Of a stretch of 64,000 bases of DNA, positions 51,087 to 63,421 are shown one piece after another. The notes beneath the pieces are model-generated. The model saw only the letters and a list, made by a program, of their open reading frames with translations, was not told where the DNA came from and did no database searches. Every line of letters begins with the position of its first letter. Within the stretch, counting starts at the first letter, position 1. This DNA is from Selaginella tamariscina (taxonomy: Eukaryota; Streptophyta; Lycopodiopsida; Selaginellales; Selaginellaceae), in NCBI GenBank assembly GCA_003024785.1, contig PUQB01000050.1, forward strand, positions 150,001 through 214,000, given 5' to 3'. The position numbers and the translations under genes were made by a program.

Positions 51087-51382
51087 ATGGTTATTTAGTG
51101 TGTAGTTGTGTCTATCATCAACGTCCTATCAATAGCCATCTTAAATCCTAAATCCATGTGGCCTCATCATAGCCATTGATTAAGCATGAGTAATGCATGG
51201 TTATCTTAAATCTTTCTTAAATTTCATTAATTAGTTAGTCTAAATTTTATTTATAATTTTATAAATTCAATTCAATAGATTCATAAAGTTAAGGTGGGTT
51301 ACTAAGTCCAACTTAAATTAAAGATAATTTAAGATTAGGGTTTATATACCTTCTACTTTTATAATATTATTAATTTTTTGTC

Positions 51383-51584
51383 CACTGATGTTATAATTTA
51401 TTAAATGGTCAATTACAAAAATATAATGTTCTAAAGAATATTCTATCTTTAAATATATTTTTAAAGAATATTTTCTTAAAAAAAATATATTATTTAAAGA
51501 AATATTTTTTTTTTTGTTAATTAAATAACTAAAATTGCTAATTATTAAAAAATGGGACTATAGACATATCCATTTTAGTTACAG
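51383..51584 (-). mobile_element. Isolated left end of the giant DNA transposon (inverted fragment)
   Basis: The reverse complement starts TGTAACTAAAATGGATATGTCTATAGTCCCA and continues with AATAATTAGCAATTTTAG, GAATATTCTTTA and an AATAAATTATA segment in the order of the left end of copies B and C, with many differences. It is an old truncated relative. Confidence 0.75.
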
Positions 51585-51889
51585 TTAATAATAATTAAAA
51601 TTAATTTGTAAAAATCATGGCAAGGAACACAATTTATTAACTAACATACAAACTTAAATACTTTCATATGTTAAATTTAAGTTGAAATACTTTGAAATTA
51701 CTTATTCAATAACAAACTTTAAAAAACTTTAAAAAAAAAGTAAACTTCATTGTTATATTTATGAGACAAAATTCTAGAATGATTGAATGCTTATCATCCT
51801 TTAATTTTTTATTCTTAGGAGGTTGACTCGCTTACTGATCTTTTTTTTTTTTTGTGTTTTGTAGTTGAAGCAATATGTTGTGGCAATAT

Positions 51890-53069
51890 GCAGAGTACTT
51901 TCCCACAACTCGAGATTGTGTTATTATCAGCTCAATCACATGCACTAAATTCGTAAATGTTTGTTAATTTGCTGTTATTTATTTGTTACTTAGTTTAACA
52001 TACTTGTTTATGAAGATTGAATAATTTACGAATTTAAGGTACTTAATAACAAGTTAACTTCATTATTAAAACAGATGTGCAAACTTTTTTAAATTGGAGA
52101 GACTAGATGCCGTCAATAACAAGTACACACACTATGAGAGAGAGAATTTATGATGTTTAATGAAAATATGTATATAACAGATTAAGTGTACATTCGTATC
52201 CCCCTATACTATTAGAAATACGGCGCACACACACACACACAAACACATATATATAGCTGCTTTTAAGTTGTTTTATGTAACATACTACATTCACCCACCC
52301 AATGTGTTATGTGCCTTATGTACTTTATACTTATGTAATATTAAGTATATATATTTATATTGTTAATATTGATTTTATTTTAAATTGTTATTAATTTTTT
52401 ATATTTCTTTTGAAAGGCCACGTAAAATACTGTTATCTATTGGGTTTGCTACTTTTCTTCTGGAGGTAGGAATCGTATACATGTCTATATAAGTTTGTGT
52501 GTAGTCTATGTACAAATGTGTGTTTTTTTATGTGTATATACATGCGTGTGTATCATATATTAATGTTTAATACCAGGTGTACATTTTTCGACGTCCATTT
52601 CATCATCCTTTGGCAATTTGCCACAACTTAAGGTAAATGTTTTAATTCAAATCATTTATATTTCATCTAATTATCATTTCAGGTTTTAAACTTGGAAGAA
52701 TAATGCTTTAAAGGGCTTCACACCAGAAGTATTAAAAGGTTGCATTGAGCTTATCACGCTTTACTTGCAGGGAAATGAAATCACAATGGAGTCTCTTAGA
52801 GAGGTAAGCTTTATATACACAGCCTCTCTCTAAGTAAGTAAATTCTTAAGCACTTAAATATTAATCTTGAGTATTAACTTCATTTTTCTAAGTGTGTATA
52901 TATATATATATATATATTCGAAATGTGTTTTAAAGGAATAACATTTTAATATTTCCGTAGAATTTCTAAACAATTTATGAATATGGTTTAACTAGTGAAT
53001 ATTCTTTTTCTATTATCTAAGACCTCCGATGCCGGAAGTAAGCAAAGAAGCATATCTTTGAGAGTTTGA
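51890..53069 (+). pseudogene. Degenerate LRR gene exons
   Basis: Short segments flanked by AG and GT read as single leucine-rich repeats: STFPQLEIVLLSAQSH (about 51895), SISSSFGNLPQLK (about 52596-52634), VLNLEE (about 52683), CIELITLYLQGNEITMESLRE (about 52741-52803), and a last segment TSDAGSKQRSISLRV followed by a stop (about 53020-53069). One exon per repeat is common in plant LRR genes. In-frame stops, for example after VLNLEE, suggest a decayed copy. It converges on the membrane protein gene. Confidence 0.4.
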
Positions 53070-53091
53070 ACAGAGCTGGTAAGAAAGCAGG

Positions 53092-53742
53092 TCACTTAGT
53101 AAATGCCTCCTCCGTACGTAGCCCGGAACAGTATACGTTCTTGTATACTCTACCTCTTGAGGCTATAAACAACCTCATGTACTTGTTAAACTCGTGATCT
53201 TTGCTAAACCTGCTTAACCTTGGACTCTCGTAGCCCATTGATTTTTCATCCCCAGAGGACTCATCCTCACCGCTTGTAGATTCTTCCCCTTTAGAATATC
53301 CCATTTTCAAATTTGAAGTCTCGTCCAGAGATTCCTTGGCATTGCTTGCTTGGCTCTCGCTCTCAGAAGTTACCGATGAACTATTGGAGCTAAGATCGTC
53401 TTGTTTATCACGGTCTTTGATCTTGATGATCATTGGGGGATTTACAGGGAGCTCTTGTATAACTACCTCACTGATGCTACCATTACATACTGGTGTGTGT
53501 TTTGCATTATATATTACCTCTCTCAGGGATTCATGGAGGTGAGCAGGACGCCAGTACATGGGCTTCCCTTGGGTATGGAACTTGGGTGGAACTAGCCTGC
53601 CGAGACTAAGGAACGCGAGGGCACACAGCAGCGTGGAGATGATCAACGGTGAGAAGAAGAGAACGACTTGGTGGAAGATTTTGATGGACATTAAGAGGAT
53701 GAGGAGAGTCAATAAGAACCTATGTTTGTTTGGAAGATCCAT
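53092..53742 (-). CDS. Small two-helix membrane protein, function unknown
   Basis: A single open frame of 216 residues from ATG at 53742. Residues about 8-26 and 28-48 are strongly hydrophobic, forming a likely membrane hairpin. The rest is soluble: a Pro/His-containing stretch (PPKFHTQGKPMYWRPAHLHE), then a Ser/Glu/Asp-rich tail (SSNSSSVTSESES) and a basic/aromatic end. I do not recognise the family. The stop is 22 bp from the end of the convergent LRR exons. Confidence 0.65.
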   Translation of the reverse strand: MDLPNKHRFLLTLLILLMSIKIFHQVVLFFSPLIISTLLCALAFLSLGRLVPPKFHTQGKPMYWRPAHLHESLREVIYNAKHTPVCNGSISEVVIQELPVNPPMIIKIKDRDKQDDLSSNSSSVTSESESQASNAKESLDETSNLKMGYSKGEESTSGEDESSGDEKSMGYESPRLSRFSKDHEFNKYMRLFIASRGRVYKNVYCSGLRTEEAFTK

Positions 53743-54426
53743 TTGTTTATAGAAAAAACCAATGTATTTCGAACTCCCTCTTGTTTAAGTTCGAAATGAA
53801 TGGGGGCTTTTGTTAACTTAAGTGGTGTGCTATTCTTTGCTTGTAAGTTGAGGTGTTAATGTGTCTGGACGTAATTTACATTGCATTTGGAACAGAGATT
53901 GACGTGCCGTTTCTACGGGGGTAAGGTCGGCAGAACTGCCATGTTTACGTGCATACTGCAGTCAAGGGTGCTATCTCACCGTGCAGTTGGTTAATGCAGT
54001 GTGACTGGTGTGCCTACTGTAGATCTGCCTATGGTTGCTGATAATTAACATTTAGAAGCTCTCAATCTCTCTCTCAAGTACACAAGTTTAATTTTCATTT
54101 ACAGGTGAAACATGTGCCAAATTCATGAGGATTACTCCGAGCTTAGATTCATATCCGGCGAGGAAGGTCCACACTACTGCATATTGTCCAACGCGTTACT
54201 GCATAGAATATATTACTAGAAAATTTAACATAGGATAGACATATTAAGTGGAAATTAATTGACCTTCCTTGGTCAATAAGAAAGCTTACCCTGCTGTCAT
54301 AATCTTCATGCCTGGTTTGCTCTCGGTTTTCGCATGCTTAGCAGAACTGCAACAAGTTATATACTGCGGTTTAATATATACATATACATACATGTGCTCT
54401 CTCTCTCTATGCGTGGTCTTGTTCAT

Positions 54427-55035
54427 TTACATTTCATAAGAAGGATGCAGAGGATGCATTATAGGCACCAGCTCGCTCCAAGAGAGCTCCTCCTCATCAT
54501 CGTCTTCATACAGAACCTGTTAAATGGTCAACTCTTCATCAAAAAACTGTGTGCGTGAGACAGTGAATGTATGCACACCTTATACCAGTTAGTCTCAGGA
54601 TCGAAACTAACCACTTCTCCACGATAAAACCTCCTTCCGAACTTCTTCTGCACTTTCTCTCCTATCGCATCTTTCCCATTCCCATGCTCTGGTTCCTGCA
54701 TGACAGAAACATTATACACATGGACAAATAACACAACATAGGCGCAAGCATGTATCCACGCACAGGCACAGGCGCACACACACATGTATATATAATGAGA
54801 AGGAAAGAGTATACTCACGTTAATTCTCTGAGGTGCTCCGTCACCATCTAGTAAACACATGGTTAGTGCCTCATATCAACAAACATAAAGCATAGTTCTT
54901 TACCAGATTGTTTCCTGTCTATCTTCTTCTCGGTGGCTTTGACTCTGAGGAGTTTTCCACTAGATTGTTTCTTGTCTATCTTCTTCTCGGTGGCTTTGAC
55001 TCCCGGGAGTTTTCGACTCTGCCTCGCAGGACTGC
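54427..55035 (-). CDS. PTM/DIR17-like Tudor-domain protein, four exons
   Basis: Minus-strand exons: about 55035-54904, 54847-54819, 54695-54578 and 54516-54427, with GT-AG borders. The last two join into IGEKVQKKFGRRFYRG, EVVSFDPETNWYKVLYEDD and DEEELSWSELVPI, the compact Tudor fold seen in plant PTM and DIR17-like proteins, thought to read chromatin marks. Exon 1 holds an in-frame 57-bp tandem duplication (KATEKKID(K/R)KQS twice). The protein end is HPSYEM. The true start is uncertain: an ATG at about 55035 is in a different frame from the repeats, so another 5' exon may exist. Copy C begins about 100 bp upstream, at 55133. Confidence 0.7.
54905..55018. repeat. 57-bp in-frame tandem duplication in the Tudor gene
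   Basis: Units start AGATTGTTTC at 54905 and 54962 and differ at a few bases. Each encodes 19 residues on the minus strand. Confidence 0.85.
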
Positions 55036-55631
55036 ATTAAGTTCTATGGTACTTATATTAAACAATGAACTCATAAAATATATATATATATATAGTAATA
55101 GTATTATGATCTCTCTTTATATGTTAGATGTAAGTTGTAACTAAAATGGGCATGGCTATAGTCCCATTTCCTAATAATTAGCAATTTTAGCTATTTAATT
55201 AGCATTTTCTAATATTAAAGGAATATTCTTTAGAATATATATTGAAAAAGAATATTCTTTAGAATATTCTATTTTGTATTCGACCCTTTAATAAATTATA
55301 GCATTCATTGAACAAAAATTAATAACATTATAAAAGTAGAAGTATTAAATTATATAATATATTGCCTAATATAACAATTAAGGAAGAGCATAAGAGGTAC
55401 ATTATATAAATATTGATGTTGTTATTAAAATATTAATATTTAAATATAACATTATTAATTAAAAATTTGTAGTAGTAATAATATATATATAAAATCCTAT
55501 AATAATATAGTCAATCTTCCATATCATTTTTTAAATTTATATAGTTAAGTAAACAATTTGGTACTATTATTAAAGAGTTTATAATAATTATGAATATTAA
55601 ATATATGATATTTTATAATTTTGTAATTGCT

Positions 55632-58600
55632 TTAAGCTTCAGAAAACATACATTCCCTTGCAGTTTTGTTAATCGTGACTTTATCAACGCTTCTTGACAT
55701 CCACCCATATCGAATGGATTTAACATTTATAAAACATGCTGGGTCTTTTTGATTGGGAGACCATGTTTTCTCTAGGCATCCATTATATCTTTCGCTCTCC
55801 TTCTCGTGTCGCCTTTTTTGTGGTTTGAACCATGCAACCTTAACAATACTATTTTTTGTGATTACTTCAGGTGTGTCGATAATTTGACCCATCCAAATAG
55901 GCTGATTATATGACGCATCTGGAGTAATGAGAACCATCATTAGTTTTTGAAGATCCTGGCAAATCAAAGTATGCTTTAGGTTTTTGGTTCCTTTGTCCAA
56001 CAAAGTGTGGGGTTTGCACTTCCACATCACTACTGGCTTCTATGTCGTCTGTGCTCAGTGATGTCATTTCAATCTCCTCTCGCCACCTTGTTTTAGGCCA
56101 AAAAGGGTGTTGCAATTCTGTACTTGTGACAGTAGGCCCTTCCAACTCTCGAACAACAGTCTCCCAATAGTCGACCACATGCTTATATAGTTCTGAGTAA
56201 CCAGTTGCCTTATCAGAATTCTTTGGCATCGATTTTTGAACCCATGCCACATATTTTTTGATGCCATCAATAATAACCTCTTGTTCCTTGAGCTGGGCAC
56301 TCAATGGAATAGGGTCTGGTTGTCCTTCTGGGAGAAGTGGCTTTCCATTCTCTCCACTTTTGAAGAGCATTAACCCTCTTTCGGTAACCACTCCTGCTCT
56401 GATGGCCGTAACTTGTACTGCATAATAGGTATACCATCTCGTATGGAGAAAAAGAATTGTAGCGGCACAAGGTGACCAACTAAAGAATCACTCCCCTTTT
56501 ATATACTCCTTGAGAAATTTTTTGAAGTCTGGCACCTCAGTCACAAGCAAAGCACAACTTTTTTTGGAGATGCAATTTTCAAAAAGATTCATCATATGCG
56601 GTAAGGTAAGTGCACTTGTCCTTTTTGTAGAGTTGGAGACCTTGCTGAAGAACGCATCAATATCTTCATGAGTGTGACCAACCATAAGAAAACTGAGCGT
56701 GATTGTTTCAAACACACCTTTGGCAACAAGCATTGACAAGTATGCTAGCACATATCTAGAAAATAAAAGTAAGTATGAGCTTGAGAAACCCTTAAGTAAA
56801 ATGATTTACCTATTTTTGTTCTCGCCTGCACAATTATCCATCTGTAAAAGCAAATGACGAGGAAGCTTATTTGATGTTGAGGACACATGTACACTATTTG
56901 AGCTAGATCCCTCCACTGAACCTGAACTCTCAACAGGGCCATCTGTTTTTTGTGCAGGTGCTGACAATGCCTCTCATATTCCCAAGTAGCCTCAAGTGCA
57001 GACGTGTTCATGAGAGCATTATGTAAAGGTTGAAGGTGTTGTTTCTTCACTTTGAGATCACTGATAGGACTTGTCTGTGAGTGGGCTTCAAGGTTTCTGA
57101 AACACATGGCCAACGACCCAATAGTGAAATTGGAGTCGCTAGACCAATGTGGAAGTGAAAAGTGTCCATATGACTCACAACCGTGTCCATGTGTTAGCAC
57201 ACCTGTCAATGAAATCGGAAGTTTCATGACATTTCCAAGGCACTTTGGTGTTGCAACGAGCTTTGGAATGCTGGTCTTTGAATGATCCATCTTGTCATGG
57301 ATCAAGCACAGGTACTCTGATGGGCGTGACACAGAAAGCATGCGGTGTGCATAGTACTGAGACCGGCAAGTTTGTTGTGCAATCATGTGGGCCTCCATCT
57401 TCTTTTGAATGGCAGTGATCTCCACCAAGGTTTTTGCACAAGCCTCTGCAGCCTTCAATGATGTACAAGTGTCACACTTGGAAAAGCTAGAGTGTTTTGC
57501 AATCTCCACATCCTTAAAATGAGTATTCCATATGTTGTTGAAGGTACCAGTGCAGATTGCTTGCAGCCCCATCAAGCTGAGGCACTTGTTCACATGTTCA
57601 CACAGCTTCAATTGAGTGTAGATTGAAGGCAAAACCTTGAGATTTTCCCTGACCCCTGCATTTGTGGTTCGGCATTTGTGAGGCATCCTGTCTGCATTTG
57701 CTTCCACAAAAGCCTTGAGTATCTCTATGGCTGCCATAATGTGAGAGCGGGTTTTGACCAAGCGAGTGTTCCCATGTACTGAGGTTCGCGCTCCATCTAG
57801 CCACTCATCCCTCCGACGGTAGAACGTGGTCTTTGGGATCCCGTATATACTGTACCAAGCTTTGAAGCAGATGGCCACCTTATTAAATACCATGGATGTA
57901 CTCTGATAACCTGTGTCCGAGGCCATTCCATCAATACACCCAGTTAGTGCAGCATATACAAACTCATGCCTTTGCTTTTGGGTGAGCGTACGAAAGACAT
58001 GTCTACATTGGGTAATTTCATTCCGGTCTGCCATCTGACAACACTTCTTCTTGCAGCAGTCAATCGTGGAAATGCTCGTAACACTTTCGGAAGATGTAGG
58101 ATCCATCTTCACCCTCTTGCTGAAACTTGCAGGGGAAGATCTGCAACCCATGAATCGCCTTTTTCTTACAATAGGACCAATGCAAGGAACCTCTTCAAAT
58201 ATGAGTTGTTCTTCCGGGTTGTTATTATTGAAATCCAACCCAGAATATGTTGAACCATCTTGCCGTCTTAATTCAGATGTTCGCCACCTCACGAGGGATC
58301 CAGGATGCAAAGTGCCATTAGGTGAAACCTCTGTCACAACTACACCCACGAAGTCGGACCCTAGTTTCTCTGACACTGCTTCCATTGGATTATAGTTGTG
58401 ATGATGCCTCTCCCAACCTCAATCTCATGAAGAAAGAGAATCACCTCATCCATCACAGCAGGCAAGCCATCATCTGGAAAACTCGTGCTACTGTTTGTTT
58501 GTGACTCTGTATATTCTGTGTCAGCCTTGACTTCATCCAAATTCCACAATACAGGAGAACCCTCCTCAAATTCCATTCCGGAACCTCAACATGCTTGAAA

Positions 58601-58716
58601 ATGGTGTTTACCCATACGTACACACAAGATCCTTGGGCAATATTGTGACATGATGCATTATCATCTCGAACTTCCACAGTTCCAGTGCCAACTATCTCGT
58701 TGTTCCGAAGAAACAT
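55632..58716 (-). pseudogene. DDE-type transposase, copy C (frameshifted)
   Basis: Same gene as in copy B, with the stop at 55632 and a start-region ATG at 58714-58716 (MFLRNNEIVGTGTVEVRDD). The acidic motifs HDKMDHSK, DNCAGENKN and VGHTHEDID are all present, and the 54-bp intron is at about 56757-56810. Small indels relative to B near 55960, 56370, 56500, 56960 and 58370-58390 shift the frame, so this copy is probably inactive. Its N-terminal region keeps bases missing from B, so together the copies show what the family start looks like. Confidence 0.75.
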
Positions 58717-58894
58717 ACTTTATCTCCAGTATTATACATATTGTCTGCACATAAATAATTGTGTTATTTATGATATCTGTTTATGCAATATTTCTAAGAA
58801 ATCATAATTGCGGTTGCTTAATAATATGCATGTGCAATAATACATAATTATGTATAAAGATAATATCTCATGCTTTATTAATACAACTGATGGG

Positions 58895-59590
58895 GGATTA
58901 ATCCCGCTGCAGACTTTACCCCGAGTGAGTCGGGGGATTAATCCCGCCGTCGACTCTACCCCATCGGAGAGAGTCGGCGGGATTAATCCGCCGCCGGTAC
59001 TTCCTCGTCGAAGAGAGGCGGCGGGATTAATCCCGCCGCGGGCTCCCTCCGACGAGGAAGTACCGGCGGGATTAATCCCGCCCGGATTTCCTCGTCTGTG
59101 AGAGTCGGCGGATTAATCCCGCCGCAAATTCCTCCACGAGGAAGAGGGGGCGGGATTAATCCCGCCCACAACACTGACGACGGAGAATAGGCGGCGGGAT
59201 TAATCCCGCCCACAACTCTGACGACGGGGAATAAGCGCGGGATTAATCCCGCCCACAATCTCTCCGAAATTATGATTTCAAAGAGATTCGGGATGAATCC
59301 TGCCCACAAATATTTAAAACAGGAAGTGGTGGCGAGATTAATCCCGCCACCCCTTCTCTGCCTCCTAAAATGGTTGGCGAATTAATCCCGCCGACAACTC
59401 TTTTAATAAATTCAAGTAAATTTTATCAGTTGAGAGAGTTATCGGCGGATTAATCCGCCGCTCTTTTTAAGAGGCGGAGAAGCATTGCCCAACTAATTCT
59501 GCATAGTTATGAAAGAGATGGTGGCGGGATTAATCCCGCCACCTCTTCAAAGAGGCGAAAAAAAATGGCCGGATTAATCGCCGCCCGGCT
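58895..59590. repeat. Left palindrome array of copy C
   Basis: Perfect and decayed GGCGGGATTAATCCCGCC copies at 40-46 bp steps with CTCCGACGAGGAAG-type spacers, matching the left array of copy B but with more small losses inside the palindromes. Confidence 0.92.
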
Positions 59591-59599
59591 AACCGAGAA

Positions 59600-61290
59600 T
59601 ATTAAGTTAAAAGTATATTTAAACGGATAAATCCCTAACAGAATATATTGTAATCCTAATGCATTCCTAAATCCCTAAATTTAAAATTTAAGAGAGAATG
59701 TAAGAGAGTGAATCTTTATAAATATATCTAAATTTGTTTATAATACTTACTTGTAAGCACTGAAGGCGCCTGCTTTCCTATAAACAATAGCGCACCCAAT
59801 TTAATGTCGCTCCTGAGCTGATCACTAAGAAGAAAAAAGAAAATCTGAAGAGTGAAAAATAAAGAAATAAAGAAACCCTTGCCGGAGAAAGAACCAGATC
59901 TGAATTTGAGTGGAAATTAAATGCATTTTCAAATTTACATGTCAGACCGACAATACTTATGTCAGAAATTCAAAATTTTTGAAATAACAGAAAAGAAAAT
60001 TTAAGATGAGTTGAAACAAATAACCGACTATATATTCTCCAATTCCAATGAGTGTTTTAAAATTGCATTTAATGTTATTCAAGTGCTTCAAGCTGTTTAA
60101 TATTACGAAATTTTTGTAATTGTTCTACATTCTTAATATTCAAGTATATATTATTAGTTTATATTATATATATATACATAATAAATAAATAAATTGATAT
60201 ATTATTATGTATCATTTAAAATATATTCATAGTCTGTTTATTATTATTATTTTCTTAATTACTCGAGTAATTAATTTACATTTCCTACTATTAATGGGAT
60301 ATTCTTTATTATTTTCTTAATATTCAAAGAATATTCCAATATTAAACCTGATTATCATAATTAAATTAGTCTTATTCTTAATTATCTCAGTAATTATTCT
60401 ACATTTGTATATATTAATGGGATTTTCTCAATTAATTTGTTATTATTTCAAGAATATTCTAGTGTAAACCTTATTATCAATATTAAATTAATATATATTA
60501 TTAAAACTATATATGACTATATATTAGATAAAATGATGTATTATTATGTATAATTTAAAATATGTTCATAGTGTGTATATTAATTTCATTTTCTTAATTA
60601 CTTGAGTAATTAATCTTCTTTATATTAATGAGATATTCTTTATTATTTTCTTATTATTCCAAGAATATTTCAATATTAAACATGATTATCATAATTAATT
60701 TAGTTAATTATTTCAGTACTTGATCTACATTTGTATATATTAATGGATTTTCTCAATTAATTTTTATTATTTCAAGAATATTCTAATGTTAAACCTTATT
60801 ATCAATATTAAATTAATATATATTATTAAAACTATATATGGCTATATATTAGATAAAATCATATATTATTATGTATAATTTAAAATATGTTCATAGTATA
60901 TTAATATTATTTTCTTAATTAAATTATTCGATGTTTGTTTTGCACATATATATTACACGTGCACACGCATGTAATATATATGTATGTCTGTGTGTATACA
61001 CGTGTGTATGTATATATGTGTAGTAATATATGCAATGTGTACGATTTTCATTTATTAACACTCTATCTCTTCTCTCATACATACACAGTGTCACCATGCA
61101 TAATCCCTTCTCTCATACATACACACCATGCATGATCATGATTCATAATATGTAGCCTGTCTCTTCTCTCATACATACACACCATGCATGATCCATAATA
61201 TGTACTGATGTTACAATATTATGTAATATATATAATGTATATCTGTGTATAACACTCACTCCTCTCATACATAAACACCATGCATGATCC
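59600..61290. repeat. AT-rich core and minisatellite of copy C
   Basis: Counterpart of 23940-25980. Two diverged units of about 330 bp occur at about 60225-60910, followed by TATACACGTGTGTATG and CATACATACACACCATGCAT minisatellite copies. No gene. Confidence 0.65.
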
Positions 61291-61292
61291 AT

Positions 61293-61323
61293 CCTAACCC
61301 TAAACCCTAAACCTTAAACCCTA
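61293..61323. repeat. Telomere-type repeat block of copy C
   Basis: About four AAACCCT-type units, with one changed base. Confidence 0.8.
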
Positions 61324-61959
61324 TGTAACACATTGAATTTACACATGTAATATGTATGTATGTCTGTGTGTATACACGTGTGTATGTATATGTGTGTACT
61401 AATATATCCAATGTGTATGAATTTAATTTGTTAACACTCTTTCTCTTCTCTCATACATATACACCATGCATGATCCATGTAAATATGTATTGTCTCTCTT
61501 CTTTCAAACATACACACCATGCATGATCCATAATATGTATTGTCACTCTTCTCTCATACATACATACCATACATGATCATGTACTCTGTCTCTGTAATAT
61601 TAATATGTACTAATATGTATGTATGTCTATGTGTATAATACTATGTGTGTATATATGTATCGTTGCATGTGAAACTTTAACACTCTCATGGACACACACG
61701 TGTTAAACCCTTGCATGATATTTATTCTTGGGGTGTATATGATACACCCACGCACACACACACGTTGATAATATAATGAAAGAATATTCATTTAGGGCGA
61801 ATCTATAGTTTATTCTTTTTAGGGTTTAAGTATATTCTTAGAAAAAATATTCGATTAGGGTTAATATATATTCTATTCCTTTTAAAGTTTAAGTATATTC
61901 CTAGGGTTTGTAAGGCGGCGGCGGCGACGGCGGTGAAATCTCCTTCTCTCTCTCACACA

Positions 61960-62103
61960 GGTGAGATCTCTCTCTCTCTTTCTCACACGCACACTCCTCT
62001 GAGTTTATTTATTTATTTTTATTTACATATATATTTATATGTGTGTGTATCTTAATAATATAATTTAAATCTCTATCTCTCGCACACACACGCACACTCG
62101 TAT

Positions 62104-62191
<88 letters not shown>

Positions 62192-62234
62192 TCTATTTAT
62201 TTATCTATTTCTCGCACACACACACACACTCCTG

Positions 62235-62267
<33 letters not shown>

Positions 62268-62351
62268 ATCTGTATAATTTTACCTAATTTGTCTATCTCT
62301 GGCACACACACGCACTCTCCTACACACACATATACATATACATATACATAC

Positions 62352-62411
<60 letters not shown>

Positions 62412-62420
62412 GTGTGTGTA
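61960..62420. repeat. CA / TA / TG microsatellite block of copy C
   Basis: A (CA)n run of about 65 bp at about 62105-62170, then (TA)n, then (TG)n at about 62361-62405 ending directly at the first palindrome of the array. Same layout as 26388-27494 in copy B. Confidence 0.9.
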
Positions 62421-62422
62421 GC

Positions 62423-63085
62423 GGCGGGATTAATCCCACCGCTATATGGTTAGCCCTCGGCGGCGGGATTAATCCCGCCGCCTAGGGCCCGAGTGAAGGG
62501 CTTGGGCGGCGGGATTAATTCTGCCGCGTACGCATGCCTTGCACGGAATCGGGCGGGATTTATCCCGCCGCCAAAGGCCTGCCTGAAGGGCCTAGGCGGC
62601 GAGATTAATCTCGCTGGATTCCACACAGGGCATTGGCGTCCGGCAGGATTAATCCCGCCGCATAGGGCTCGAGTGAAGGGCTTGGGCGGCGGGATTAATC
62701 CCGCCGAGCCTTCAATGCCTGTTGGAGGGATGAATCTCGCAACCCCAAATGTTTATGTTTGAAACGTAGAAGGTTTACAACATACCAATGGAGGGGACTG
62801 GGAAGGGTGGCAAGATTCATTTCACTATCCCTTACATGGTGGGCGAGATTAATCTCGCCGCCTTTTTGGAGTCACTGAAGGGGTGTGCTAAATAAATCCT
62901 GCCAAGTTCTCTCTGAGACCGAGAAGGGTGGTAGGATTAATTCCGCACTCCGTTCAGGGCCTCCAGAAAGGTGGCAAGATTAATCCTGCCCACTCTTTCA
63001 GGAGGCATTGAAGTGGTGACGAGATTAATCCCGCCCACTCTTTCAGGAGGCATTGAAGTGTGGCAAGATTAATCCCGCCGCACCT
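62423..63085. repeat. Right palindrome array of copy C
   Basis: Palindromes and variants with the spacers of the right arrays of A and B, but fewer units; the higher-order inverted part (41-485 of copy A) is missing here. Confidence 0.92.
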
Positions 63086-63195
63086 TCCATATGAATATAT
63101 ATGTGTATTAGTATATATAAGTTGCATATCTCATTTTATTTACTTTTATCATCTTATCATAATATTTCGAGTAAAAGCTAGGAATCTATGTAAAA

Positions 63196-63278
63196 CTATT
63201 CAGAACTCACATTTGTGGTGGTTCTAAAACAAAATGTTATTTTTCTTTTGCACTAGCACAAATGTGAGCTTTGGACAG
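63196..63278 (+). repeat. Conserved leader hairpin (copy C)
   Basis: Same hairpin as in A and B with a few more mismatches in the left arm. Confidence 0.55.
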
Positions 63279-63421
63279 TTAATTCCGTCCACTTCTCTCT
63301 GTGTATTATTTTTGTATATTCGGGTTTATACAAGTGTGTGCACGTTTTTATATGATTTGTATTCATAATGTATTATTTTGCAGAAGGACGATTTAATTAA
63401 ATAAGGAGATCGAGTCTTAGT

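Larger units (their letters stand above)
41946..51380. other. Long gene-poor AT-rich tract
   Basis: No coding sequence with a recognised domain is seen over about 9.4 kb. There are microsatellite-like stretches (43700-44150, 45950-46010, 46440-46520), a short telomere-type block (47016-47034), a degenerate array of CTCACTTTGTG-like units (about 47740-48030) and degenerate TTTTATAGTTTTATAATC repeats (about 48650-48920). Confidence 0.5.
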
